A stretch of DNA of 64,000 nucleotides from Mantis religiosa (Eukaryota > Arthropoda > Insecta > Mantodea > Mantidae): contig CM060955.1 of the NCBI GenBank assembly GCA_030765055.1, positions 156,694,506 through 156,758,505 of the forward strand, written 5' to 3'. Positions 23,353 to 63,900 of the stretch are shown here, piece by piece. Under the pieces are notes generated by a model. That model worked only from the letters and a program-made list of their open reading frames with translations, was not told the DNA's origin and made no database searches. Both the position numbers and the translations under genes were made by a program. Position 1 is the first letter of the stretch. Every line of letters begins with the position of its first letter.

Positions 23353-24000
23353 AGCATGTTTTGTTATACTATCTAGATGAAGCGAGTAAACTTACTGGTA
23401 ATTCTAATTGTGTTCCCAGCTCCAAACTCGGCGATTTGCTGTTTAAATTAATATGTCCTGTTCAATCAAACTAGATTGATCTCATTCACAGTATGGTGTT
23501 GTATACCACAGTCCAGTGGAATGCACGTTCTATCAAACCTAGACATCTTTTAATGTGACATAAAATTGACATAGTACTTGAAGCAGCATGGCGACATCAC
23601 ACCAGAAATTCAAGTGGGCTCTTTCCAAATGTTAAGGCAACAGAGATTACATGCAGGCTGTGGGGAGCCATAGTTCGTTTACATCCCGCTTTACTGTTCC
23701 TTCTTTTCCCCTATTGCTAGCTATAACAAGATATTTCAAGCTACAATTATTGACGCTTAATTGCCCCTCAACATATTTTGGGATGCCTATATTCATTTGA
23801 TATCCAAAAAGGACACCTTCATCCACGGTGACTTCAATCTTGGTCTCTCTACTTATCTTAGCCTATAATTTCAACATCATTATTCTTACGTAAACTATGA
23901 AGCTATTAACAGTGTAGCAAACAAATATATACAAATATAACAATTTGTAACTTAAAATTTCACTTATCTTATAAGAAATGATGATAATTCTTATAAATTC

Positions 24001-24045
24001 TCCAGGATCATGATTTCATGTAAACTTACACATCTTCAGTCGGAA
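24001..24045 (-). ncRNA. Hammerhead-ribozyme-like motif in Penelope tail
   Basis: Minus strand: CTGAAGA box (24039-24033), helix II hairpin TGTAA-GT-TTACA, GAAA (24017-24014), helix III ATC-AT-GAT and a C at the expected cleavage base (24006). Flanks TTCC and GGAG can pair as helix I next to one mismatch. One change from the CTGATGA consensus would lower or abolish activity. Confidence 0.55.
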
Positions 24046-24304
24046 GCAAAGCTGTCATCATCGTTACAAACGCTAGATGTTGATATGTTCTTGTTAGTAC
24101 TACCAAAATCTGAAAATAAAACAATTTTAAAAACAGAATAGACTGCCGGTATTTCAAAATTCATTACGCAGTGTTTGTTTTTTAAAATAAATATCTTTTC
24201 CCAAACCATTAAATCTATCGGACCATTTAATTGTTTTAATAATTTAACTTCTGGATTTATTTCATGGTTAAATGACTAAAAATGATCTGTTATGGCCAAT
24301 TTGT

Positions 24305-24800
24305 TTAGATTAGATTAGATTGATTTGCGTTCAGTAGGTTCACTTGTAGCCAGCAAAGGCTGTGAACATTGAACATGTCCAGAGGTATAAAGTTTAATAA
24401 CATATATATGTACAAAAGTTAACATAAGACACATATTATAGTATACAGGCAATATGAACAACAATATGGACAACAAAGCAGGGATAATTATATGTGATAC
24501 AAAATGAAACACTTTTTAAACCAAATATGAGCTGAATCTTTCCTGGCAGCATATATGTTCTAGACGTTCTCGGGCTTAGAGCCAGGTAAGTAGATGTTGA
24601 GACATCGACGTTTTGGGAGCATACATCTCTCCCATCATCAGGATGTTGAATGACATGTTCAACATCCTGATGATGGAGAGATGTACGCTCCCGAAACGTC
24701 GATGTCTCAACATCTGCTTACCTGGCTCAAAGCCCGAGAACGTCTAGAACTTTTTAAACCAGCTTTCACTTGGCTTATGCCAGTACTCTCAATTATACAA
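24305..24800. mobile_element. Insertion within the Penelope copy, including a palindrome
   Basis: The paralogue at 61.55 kb runs without a break from GGCCAATTTATCAG to TTATACTTAATGTTA; here about 490 bases separate these. The insert has an AT-rich left part of unknown kind (24305-24535) and a 194-bp palindrome (24557-24750). Confidence 0.7.
24557..24750. repeat. 194-bp palindrome with hammerhead-like cores on both arms
   Basis: Arms from TCTAGACGTTCTCGGGC (24558) to its complement at 24749 pair with a 7-base centre (TGACATG). The plus arm has CTGATGA (24667-24673), CGAAAC and GTC (24704-24706). The minus arm has CTGATGA (24641-24635), a perfect GGGAG/CTCCC helix II, but AAAA in place of GAAA. 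Confidence 0.85.
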
Positions 24801-25239
24801 CATTATACTTAATGTTACAAAAATGTTCTTTCATTCTGATTTCTAAATTACGTTTTCTCTTTCCAATATAAACTTTATCACAATCAAAACAAACTGATAA
24901 ATACCAGATATATTATTATTAAGAATTTTATCTTTTTTAGAGAAATGCAATACATTTTTAATATTATATTTATTTTGATGAACTAAAGTTATACCAAACT
25001 CTTTAAAATTTTTTTTGAAAATGTTTATTAACCCAGGGATGGTAAGTAAATTTTTTAAAATTTTAATCGTCTTTTATTTTTCTAAGAGTAGAAATATTAT
25101 TAACAGTTATTTGATATTTGAATTTTTCAATTTTTTTATTTATAAAGTCTTTATTAAAACCACTAAAGCAGTATTAATAATATGTTTATATTCTTTATTA
25201 AATTCATCTTTATTCAGGGGTATGTTTATGTTTTATGCA

Positions 25240-25640
25240 TTTCTCTGTTCTGATTTTGGTACTGGTGCGTCTTCTTGCTACATAATACCATACGTGCATA
25301 GCACCTCTTCTCTTAAAGTTTCCTTGAAAATGCAAAATGCAGCTGAGACAGTCAAGTAGGCCTCACAATAAAGACTCACCTCTATATACTTATTCATCTC
25401 TATTAATCTCTGACGCCTGATGCAGGTACCTGGGTTCACACCAGATACAGAGTCCATAAATAAAACAACTACAATAAAGAATGTGTTCTGTTTATTCATT
25501 TATTTACTGCCCATAGACTAATACAAGTATCGAGCATTGTCAATATATAAAATACAATTTACAATATTAAAATTTACAACATGATATAGCTTGCAAAAAT
25601 TCATTTATATTATATACAAGCCTCACTTAAGCCAACGCCA
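25240..25640. other. No gene recognised
   Basis: AT-rich sequence between the Penelope and mariner fragments. Confidence 0.4.
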
Positions 25641-25642
25641 GA

Positions 25643-26000
25643 TTAAACAACTTCAATGTGCGGTCTTCCAGTACTAAATGATGAATTTTTTTCAATGATC
25701 TCTGGAATTGTGACTTCCACAAGGGGTCTAGAGCGAGGCTCATTACTAGTGCTCATACATCCCATTTTAAACTCTGCAACCCACCTTTTAATCGTTGTGT
25801 ATGAAGGGGTAGAGTCTTTCCATGTACTGTCCATTTCCTTCTTGATTTCTTTAAACGTTAAGCCTTTCAAATGGAAGTTTTTAATCAGTGCTTGTTTTTC
25901 CAAATCCTCCATTTTCATGAAACCTCTACACTTGTCTTGTTTAAAATGCCATCATTCAAAAACTAAACAGGCTATTGACCTATAACTATGGATACAAGCT
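25643..26000 (-). pseudogene. Mariner transposase N-terminal fragment
   Basis: The open frame (91 residues) gives KMEDLEKQALIKNFHLKGL, then PSYTTIKRWVAEFKMG and NEPRSRPLVEVT, the paired helix-turn-helix region and the GRP-type linker of mariner transposases. The catalytic half is missing. Confidence 0.75.
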
Positions 26001-26308
26001 GGTCTAGAGTTAAACTATATGATGCTGTTGAACTGGTCCAGTGGCGCCATCTCCATGTAAGGCTTGGGACTTACCAGCTCACCCTCATATTTCCAAGAAG
26101 TATGTTCTATTTTATCTACTAGTAACTACCGTAAGAAGAGAAAGTATGACATTACACTCAACAATTCAATACTAAAATGTCACTGGAAACAAACAGTTTG
26201 AGACCAATGAATCCAAAACAAATCTTGGAAAAGGTCTGTATGTGCGTATGTGAGTGTTTGCTATAAACAGCAACTCAAAAACCAAAAGTTACTTAAATAT
26301 CAAACTTG

Positions 26309-26470
26309 GTTAATATAATTTTGAGTCAAACTAGCACCATATGCTCCATATATTGCAAGTGTTTGCCTCACTGGGGATGCAAGGAAGATTCTAATGAAAT
26401 TTTTCTTTGTAAACATTAGCAATATATGGAGCATGGAGTACCAGTTTGACTCAAAATTATATTAATTTTT
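26309..26470. repeat. Foldback element with ~48-bp inverted arms
   Basis: TTAATATAATTTTGAGTCAAA (26309 on) through ATATATTGCA is repeated inverted at 26415-26465, with a 60-base spacer. No coding. It looks like a MITE; no target duplication was resolved. Confidence 0.7.
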
Positions 26471-26650
26471 TGCTTCATTGTATCATAGTCCATACTCAAT
26501 TCTTTCATGAATATGACATAAAGATTTTCAGGCAAATCCTAAACGTTTTTTAAAAACAGTTCAAAAATTGAAACTGAGCTTTCACTTATGGATGCTCTTT
26601 AAGTTCCAATTCCTTTCTTGGAAGTGTTGAAAACAGTGTTGTTATGATAA

Positions 26651-27020
26651 ATTAAGTTTAAAGAGAGTCGATTAAAGACACTAAACAACACTTACTTTTA
26701 AATTTTTCTGGAACACGTTTCTGAGGCTTTGCCTCTATCATCAGCCGGCTCTCGACTGGTTCTCGTTGGTGTAGCTGACGATATTTTGTCACAGGTCTCC
26801 TCTGGTGGTGGTTCAAGGAACTGAACTTGCTGAAAGATTTGTTCAGCAAGTTCCTTGAACCGCCACCAGAGGTGACCTGTGACAAAATATTGTCAGCTAC
26901 ACCAACGAGAACCAGTCGAGAGCTGGCTGATGATAGAGGCAAAGCCTCAGAAACATGCTCTGGAAAAATTTAAAAGTAAGTGTTGTTTAGTGTCTTTAAT
27001 CGAATCTCTTTAAAGTTAAT
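26651..27020. repeat. 370-bp palindrome with hammerhead-like cores on both arms
   Basis: Arms run from TTTAAAGAGAGTCGATTAAA (26657) to the complement ending near 27016, with the centre near 26838. Each arm has CTGATGA, a perfect GAGGC/GCCTC helix II with AAA loop, and GAAAC: minus arm 26744-26717, plus arm 26927-26954. Related to the 32.0 kb palindrome, with about 150 extra bases in the middle. Confidence 0.85.
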
Positions 27021-27162
27021 GCTCTTTAAGTGCTTTCGTTTTCAGCATCCCATTCTAAGTACAACAACAAACCAAGAGAGTCATGGCCTCGCACCAGCTG
27101 GTCTGACGACATGATCCAATAAGTGGAGAACATTGTTTTGGAGTATTGCCGATTGAGCATTT

Positions 27163-27606
27163 TCAGATCTTCATGCAGGATTGTGTGCACAGATCCCACG
27201 GAAATGCCAATTTTGGAGGCGATGTCTGCAACTGTGTTGGTTTGTTGTCACACAATGTTCTGCCTTCATTGAACTGTCGCACCCAGGAACGCACATTAGC
27301 ACCATCCATGGTACCATCACCACATGCCTCACTCAACTGACGATGAATTTCAATAGGTGTCTCACCATGAAAATAGAGAAAACGAGTGATTATACGCTGT
27401 TCTTGCAATGAAAATGTCACCATTTTAAGTATCAAAAACAGTCCTAACTCTTGTCGCTGCCACTAGAGTTCTATGTACTGTACAGTGCTGCCAGCTCTGT
27501 CACTCATTCACAAAGATCCATGTGTATTTTAAAAGAACCAGAAATTCCTATCTGATGCCAGTCTTGAAAAAGAAGGTAGGAGGTGTTATAACTTGAACGC
27601 ACCTTG
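27163..27606 (-). pseudogene. Mariner fragment with one terminal repeat
   Basis: The minus strand starts with ACAAGGTGCGTTCAAGTTAT (27606 on) and then MVTFSLQEQRIITRFLYFHGET, PIEIHRQLSEACGD, VRSWVRQFNEGRT: a mariner N-terminal helix-turn-helix. It is truncated after that. A second copy lies at 38.97-39.57 kb. Confidence 0.75.
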
Positions 27607-27854
27607 TAATGAAGACAAATCTTGAAAATTCCTTAAAAGTGCAATGTCAGTGTCAGTGTCTGATATATGATTGTAAACATTATATTATACTTTAAAGTGT
27701 AAACGGTAATTTGTGTAAGTTAATGATAATCTTTTTTTTCTTTTCTTCCATTTATACCTTACCTTTAACTGCAGTGGTCATATCGGCGGCCATTCTCCTT
27801 TGGAACATATTGAAGGTGTTATTCATATTCGTTGGGTTTTAATCATTAGATCAT

Positions 27855-28004
27855 GCACACATTTGCACTCTCATTCATACTTCCAGACTCTGGGGAAGAT
27901 GGGAAACCATCTTGGTTAGAGAAAATTCCCCACCCCCAGCAGGGAATCAAACCCGGGACCCCTAGCACGGCAGGCAGGTGCTCTACCGACTGAGCTATGG
28001 GGCC
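27855..28004 (-). repeat. SINE family D, tRNA-derived
   Basis: On the minus strand GGCCCCATAGCTCAGTCGGT (box A TAGCTCAGTCGGTAGAGC) and box B GGTTTGATTCC, then GGGGGTGGGGAATTTTC and an unrelated body. The tRNA-like part keeps partial cloverleaf pairing, but the tail marks it as a SINE. Confidence 0.75.
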
Positions 28005-28009
28005 AGCAA

Positions 28010-28487
28010 TGGTAATCTTGATAATTGAAAAAAAAGTTATAAAAGTAGACTGTAAATATTGTTTAACCTTTTCTAAATATTTTGACAATGCCTATAATTC
28101 TGTATGAATTTCTTGGCTTGTAAATAAGTGTAGGTGTCATGTCCTGTGATGGTCTGCTCAATAAGAAACAAAGGACCCAATCACCTGATCATGCATCAAA
28201 CCTCATTCTGCGCATTGGCTGAAGACCTGGAGTAGAGTACAGTCAGATGTAAAAAAAAAGATGATGAGTCCTTGATTGGTTTGCAGGTAAAATTATTCAT
28301 TTAACTCAATTACAACAGGATATATGATTTTGTGAATTTGCTGCAACCTATTTCAATGATCCTGTATTTTCATAGAAACAAGATGTTTACTTGGAATGGC
28401 CTGTTAAGTGCCCTTTATTCTATTAACTTCCCTCCTCCCCAAAAAGAAGAAGGGGAAAAAACAACAAAAGTCTTACTACAGAAAAAT
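28010..28487. other. No gene recognised
   Basis: Intergenic sequence between the SINE and the mariner; no supported features. Confidence 0.4.
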
Positions 28488-29803
28488 GTACGAGGGCTGT
28501 TCCATAAAGAATGATCTTAATTTTTTTACAGTCATAATTTTTTGTAGTAAAATTCAGTCTTATATTCTGTTAGCTTAATGGGAAACAAACATGCCATAAT
28601 GGTTTCACTGTTGGTTCTCCTGGTTCCCGCCTGTGAGAACCAGGCAAGTTCAGACCTGTTCAGTATCGCCTACCGCTACAATGTAGGTAACACGCGAGAA
28701 ACAATATGCAGCTTTGAAATTCTGCTTTCATCTCAACAAATCTTCAGTTGAGGCCTATACAATGTTACAGGAGGCCTATGGAGAATATGTTCTTCCCTAT
28801 AGCACAGCTCGTAGGTGGTTTAAAATGATTAAAGAGGGGAGACAATCAATTTCAAAGGAAGGTTGACTCAGTGCTCTAGTTACTGCTCTTACGGAAGAAA
28901 CCATCAACACTGCTGCTGCCATTGTGAGAGAGGATTGACGAATTACCTGAAGATCACTTTCTGAAATACTGAACATTTCATTGGGTGCCATCCACACATT
29001 GGTGACAGAAACATTACACATGAGACGTGTTTGTGCGCGGTGGGTTCCAAGACTGTTGATTCCCGAACAAAAGGACATTCGCAAGCAGGTGTGCATGCAG
29101 TTAAAGTTGATGTTAGAGGAAGATCCGGAGTTTCTTTCAAACGTAATCACTGCTGATGAAACTTGGTTACATCATTTTCATCCTGAGAGCAAACAGCAAA
29201 GCTCAGTGTAGAAATCTCCTTCATCACCAACCCTCAAAAAAGCAAAAGTGGTTGCTTCTGCTGGGAAAATTATGGTCATCTCACTCTTTGATATTCATGT
29301 AATGGTTAATCAGCATGTTATACCTGTACATGCATCAGTAACTGGACAATACTACAGGGATGTCCTGAAAACATTGCAAGTCCATATCAGGCGCAAAAAA
29401 TCACATTTCCTCAAAGCAGTCTGGATACTGCACCACGATATTGCACGGCCGCATATTGCCAATGTTGTTGAATATCTTGCAAAAACAATGTGAAGTGCAT
29501 CCCTCACCCTCCCTATAGTTTGGATTTAGCCCCATGCGACTTTTTTCTATTCCCTAACTTGAAGAAACGCCAATGTGGGAGGCATCATCAGAAGCAGTGA
29601 AGGCTGCAGAGGTGATTTTAAAGGATCTCTCAAAAAATGGTTTCCTGCATGTTTTTGAAGACTGGCAGAAATGCTGGGACAAGTGCATTACATTCAGGGG
29701 GGACTATTTTGAGAAGGACCATCAAAATTATGAGGATGAGTAAAGGTACGTTGTCAAAAAAAAAAAAAATTGTGATCATTCTTTATTGAACAGCCCTCGT
29801 AGC
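28488..29803 (+). mobile_element. Mariner transposon with matching terminal repeats, inactive
   Basis: The left end ACGAGGGCTGTTCCATAAAG and right end CTTTATTGAACAGCCCTCGT pair as ~28-bp inverted repeats flanked by TA. The transposase lies on the plus strand: VTREKQYAALKFCFHLNKSS (28684), ARRWFKMIKEGRQS, TADETWLHHFHPESKQQ (first Asp, 29150), GKIMVISLFDIH, and LHHDIARPHIANVV (second Asp, 29430). Stops at 28864 and 28936 and a stop after KQQSSV (29208) disable it. Confidence 0.88.
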
Positions 29804-30580
29804 TTGCCATTTATATAAATAAATGTTTTATGGTGTTAACTACTTTGAAGATATCCTTGATATTGATCAGGATTTTTAAATAATTTGCTTTTTGTAATGG
29901 TAAGTCACTATTTATTTTTGCTTTTGGTTATGCAAGGAACATGGGATTTCAAAGCCATCGCACGGTGACCAACTTGTCTATCACATTAGTCATTCTTCTT
30001 ATACTTACGACAAATGGTCTCTGCATATTGAAAATTTACCTTGATTAACAAAAACACAAGACAAGAGAATAAGATTTTATAGGAAGAGTGTGTATAAAGG
30101 TTCATGTAAATGCAGGATATATATATATATTTTTTTTTTTTTCTGGTTATGCTGTGAATGGTGCCAATGGAATTACATTAGCAACTGGAGTGAGGAGATT
30201 ATGACTTTCTTAAAGGAGTACAAGAAAAACAAACATTTTCAGTAGGTATCACACTTTTATATTTTCTACAGAAATAAGTAAATCATGTATCACATAGAAA
30301 TGATAAAACCAATAAAAAGCAGTCAGTTTCTTTCCTGCTTATTCCACTTTAAGTCAAAAAATGTTAAAATTTCTTCATAACATGTTATAAACTATTCCAT
30401 ACTTCAAATATTATGTTGATACTTAATTCTCATATTATAAATGTAGTAAGTAGCAAATTTCTTTAAGCAGTTTTTTCGCAGGTACACTTTTATACTGTTC
30501 ACCACTTGCACCAAACATGCACGTGTTGTGTGTCATGAGGGAGTAGTCTGACGTCTTTGCCACAGATGATCAAGTCGAGG
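29804..30580. other. UNC93-like 3' flank
   Basis: AT-rich, includes TATATATATATA and poly(T) at 30120-30141. It probably contains the 3' UTR; no firm poly(A) signal was found on the minus strand. Confidence 0.35.
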
Positions 30581-60920
<30,340 letters not shown>

Positions 60921-60963
60921 CAGTTCCTCACATGGTGTCCTCTATCTTCTCATGTTGGTTATC
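60921..60963 (-). other. UNC93-like 5' UTR segment with two minimal upstream ORFs
   Basis: Reading the minus strand from the putative acceptor at 60965-60964, the leader holds ATGAGAAGATAG and then ATGTGA before the coding ATG. Such start-stop and three-codon uORFs can lower re-initiation; no test is possible here. The acceptor implies at least one further upstream non-coding exon. Confidence 0.45.
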
Positions 60964-61179
60964 CTATACACAGAAAATAATAAAATACATTTACTGGCTC
61001 TCACCACATTTTCATCATATTTTAATAAATAGAATTTTCTGGGAACTGTTCTTCATTCTGAATGAACACTGCATCATAAGGCGTAGTCAGAATTTTACAG
61101 AACCAAAAATGCAAATTTCGTTAAAGTAAAATTTGTGTCAAATATTTTTGTTTCCTTTTGTAGCGAACCATTTTGGGAA

Positions 61180-61700
61180 TATTCCTTGTTATTTATCTAC
61201 AAATATAATAATTTGTAACATAAAAACTTTACTTATCTTATAAGAAATGATGAAAGTTTTCTTATAAATTTATTAGGATCGCGATTTCGTGAACATTTTA
61301 TTCACATCTTCAGCCAGAGCCTTAAACAACCTCAGTAGCTAGATGTCACTATGATTTTGTCAGTACTACCAAAATATGAAAATGAAACAAATTTAAAAAG
61401 GGAATCAACTGAGGTATTTCAAAATTCAATATGCGATGTTTATTTTTTAAAATAAACATATTTTCTCAAATCATTAACTCTATCGGATCATTTAATTGTT
61501 TTAATAATTTAATTTCTGGATTTATTTCATAGCTAAATTACCAAAAATGATCTGCTACGGCCAATTTATCAGTCTGTTTATACTTAATGTTAGGAAAATA
61601 TTCTTTCGTTCTGGTTTCCAAATTACATTTTGTCTTTCCAATATAAAATTTATCACAGTCTAAACAATTAAATTTATACATACCAGATAGATAGCGTAGC
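61180..61700 (-). mobile_element. Penelope-like 3' part
   Basis: The minus strand holds a GIY-YIG remnant with MYKFNCLDCDKFYIGKTKCN and RTKEYFPNIKYKQTDKLAVA (61690-61560), EIKLLKQLNDPIELMI and FEIPQ, and the tail with a hammerhead-like core at 61271-61320. Uninterrupted where the 24 kb copy has an insertion. Confidence 0.75.
61271..61320 (-). ncRNA. Hammerhead-ribozyme-like motif in Penelope tail
   Basis: CTGAAGA (61313-61307), helix II GTGAA/TTCAC, GAAA (61288-61285), helix III ATC-GC-GAT then C at 61277. Helix I is only GG/CT plus one or two pairs. Box has the same T-to-A change as the 24.0 kb copy. Confidence 0.55.
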
Positions 61701-61766
61701 ATATCATTTTTGGTCATTTAACCATGAAGTAAATCCAGAAGTTAAATTATTAAAAGAATTAAGTGG
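61700..61766 (+). mobile_element. Penelope-like fragment in opposite orientation
   Basis: TTTTTGGTCATTTAACCATG to AAATTATTAAAAGAATTAAG encodes HFWSFNHEVNPEVKLLKELS-like text on the plus strand, directly abutting the minus-strand copy tail to head. Confidence 0.6.
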
Positions 61767-61767
61767 T

Positions 61768-62010
61768 CGCCCGCCTTGGGAGCGTAGATGGTAGCAAGTC
61801 TGCCTCACGTTCAAGAGGTCCCGAGTTCGAATTTCGGTCAGGGTGAGTTACCTGGATAAGACTTTTTAGGGGTTTCCCTTATCATTACAGACGAATGTCG
61901 GGTAGCTCTAAGCTCCATGGACCCTGGACACATTTGAGCATCATTTCACCCATTTCATTCACCGTCCGATATGACTTAACGTTGGAGGACGTAAAATTAA
62001 AAAAAAAATG
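61768..62010 (+). repeat. SINE family B copy
   Basis: CGCCTTGGGAGCGTAGATGG head, box B GAGTTCGAATTTCGG, GGTAGCTCTAAGCTCCATGG, CCGATATGACTTAACG and an A-rich end. Confidence 0.92.
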
Positions 62011-62303
62011 GTCCGATATATTTTCTTTATATATATATTCTGTTTCGTGTTTATTTAACTAGTGTATCAATGTCAGGACGTAATTTCTGGGAAATTTGTA
62101 ATCGAAGGCTGCATTTTAGATTGTGATCCGAAAGGTACTTTGGGGTTTGGACTTAGCTAATTTCATAAAAAAAAAAAACAACTGTTCGCACACATATGTC
62201 GAGCCAAACATACACAATGTCCGTGCAGCAAGTGAATACAACCTCGGAAATCTGGTTTGGGGGGCATTCTTGTAAAAAACAGCCAAGTCTTTCCTGTGTC
62301 TTT

Positions 62304-62308
<5 letters not shown>

Positions 62309-62357
<49 letters not shown>
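62309..62357. repeat. (GT)n microsatellite
   Basis: About 25 GT units; ORFs on both strands across it are artefacts. Confidence 0.97.
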
Positions 62358-62360
<3 letters not shown>

Positions 62361-62449
62361 TTGCCCTTAAATAAATCGTCACATTGTAAATTTAAGTGTT
62401 CTATTTGGTACGTGGCAGCTACATTGTTGTCATCGAGTGCGCTACACCT

Positions 62450-62600
62450 AACTGAACCCTCAGATTCTATACTTACAGCGCCGTTTATATAGGCAACTTA
62501 TACTACCCGGCTCATGCCTCACGTCACACGCACTGCAGGCCTCGCTCCCGGATGAAATACGTCACAACTCTCGAAGCTGTCTTCCTCTGAGTTATAAAAA
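62450..62600 (-). promoter_or_regulatory. Candidate minus-strand promoter upstream of the UNC93-like gene
   Basis: On the minus strand TATATAAA lies at 62491-62484 and an arthropod-type initiator TCAGTT at 62455-62450, a spacing slightly longer than usual. Two CGTCAC-type CRE half sites and a GC-rich island follow upstream to about 62830. It lies 1.5 kb before the first spliced segment of the gene and has the right orientation; a link is inference. Confidence 0.25.
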
Positions 62601-62829
62601 ACTTAACCACTGACGCGACAGCCCTAAGAAGGCCAAGGCATACCAACCCGACTGTCGGCCTCACGCCCACTTATGCAAGGTAGAGGTGGATGATCATTCA
62701 ACGGATACGGGAAGAAGATGTGGTCTGCATCTCGGCATTACCCTGCCGGAATGTTGGTTTTCGTGACTAGGACCGCTTACCAAACGTAAGCTCCTCACTT
62801 TCCTCGCGATGCTGAGTGGGCACTGGTCC

Positions 62830-63690
62830 TATACCCGGCACCGAAAATCCGCACCACATGGTGGGAGTCTTCTGAGATATAATAATCACATATATAATAT
62901 ATTGCAGTCTTTTCAATTTTGGAACAAAGTTGATTTTCTTTTATTCTCTTTTATATTTAAATTTCAGGATATTTTACAACGTAGCTATAAAATTATATCT
63001 ATCTGTACAATTGAAATATCAGACAAAATCACGTTGATTTCATTCGGAGTTTATACAGTAACTTATTCAGTGGTTCTATACTAAAAAGACCTTATCTTCT
63101 TGCTTCTTAAGAGTTCCTTAATTATTTATCGGTTGCTACGGCGATGTTACATTTTTCTTATTAATCCACATTTTCTTTTCATTTTATTTTCAATTTCGTT
63201 ATCATTTTACAATAAATTTTAACTAATTTTATAAATAATTTTCAATATAACTTTAAAATAATAAATATAAAAATATTAACAATGTCTTGAGGGGTTTGAG
63301 CTTAAAAGAACTATTACAAAGTGATTTTAACGTGCTGTGTGTGTGAAGAGGGTGACCCGCGAAACACTCCTGCCGAAAGGTTTGCCTAACCATATCCGCA
63401 AGGGGCTTCTCTATCAAATGTCAGTACATGCATATAAAGACATCATTGTCTTAGTTTCTTTGTTGTCTTGCTTTACCATAAATACACACAAAATGGATTG
63501 GTTATTACCCGAGTGCATGGTTTCAATACGGAAATTTAATATTAAGAGATTAAACTGAGTTGTTCACTTTCGATACTTTAGGAATTAAGAAAAATAACCT
63601 TCAAAAAGTTTTGTAGCCTTTAAAATCTAAGAAAGAAAGTGCTTTCAGAGACCATGGAAGCTTCAAATCTTACTTTATAGATAGCGAGTT
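62830..63690. other. No gene recognised
   Basis: AT-rich; the ORF at 63337-63558 has no recognised domain. Confidence 0.4.
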
Positions 63691-63699
63691 TTAAATCAA

Positions 63700-63900
63700 G
63701 CAAGGTGGTGCAGGTAGTAGCGTCTGTAATTCGTATTCGGGTGATAGTAGGTTCAATTCCCATAACCGACCTTCCTGATACAGGGTTTTCCTCGAGTCGC
63801 TATGTGAATATTGAGAAAATTACTTATAACCCCCGAATATCCCATTCCTCCATCCTGATTATCTTTATCAGGGGCGTAAGCGCAAGTGGAGTTTCTGCGT
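63700..63900 (+). repeat. SINE family E, tRNA-like
   Basis: GGTGGTGCAGGTAGTAGCGT, box B-like TAGGTTCAATTCCCA, then CCTTCCTGATACAGGGTTTT and TTATCAGGGGCGTAAGCGC. Only one copy in the window, so the boundaries are unsure. Confidence 0.5.

Larger units (their letters stand above)
20960..23870 (+). mobile_element. Decayed Jockey-like element: gag-like, zinc knuckle and endonuclease remnants
   Basis: Three weak but ordered signals. First, LRVCIPNKYIQIKRI then NVDPEITKAEIEENV (21040-21140), like the pre-knuckle domain of Jockey ORF1. Second, a Cys/His knuckle region at 22545-22670 (CTKFGHCKKM, VCALCRSYL). Third, TVQWNARSIKPRHL at 23510 and a GDFNLG-like end at 23835, bracketing an APE-type endonuclease. 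A SINE B interrupts it at 23120. The order matches ORF1-ORF2 of Jockey-clade elements. Confidence 0.45.
23930..25240 (-). mobile_element. Penelope-like element 3' part, split by an insertion
   Basis: The minus strand carries a GIY-YIG remnant (GIYQFVCFDCDKVYIGKRKRN-like, around 24930-24840), then, after an insertion, the C-terminal text VKLLKQLNGPIDLMVWEKIF and MNFEIPAV (24270-24130) and a non-coding tail to 23930. Stops and frameshifts are present. The tail bears a hammerhead-like core at 24001-24045. Confidence 0.75.

Noticed and set aside
24661..24712. A complete, active hammerhead at 24.66 kb
   Set aside because: The core is present but the flanks cannot form helix I, so only a hammerhead-like core is claimed.
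27940..28004. Possible tRNA gene (GGCCCCATAGCTC start)
   Set aside because: Box A and B are good but the sequence runs into a SINE-like body and the cloverleaf is imperfect.
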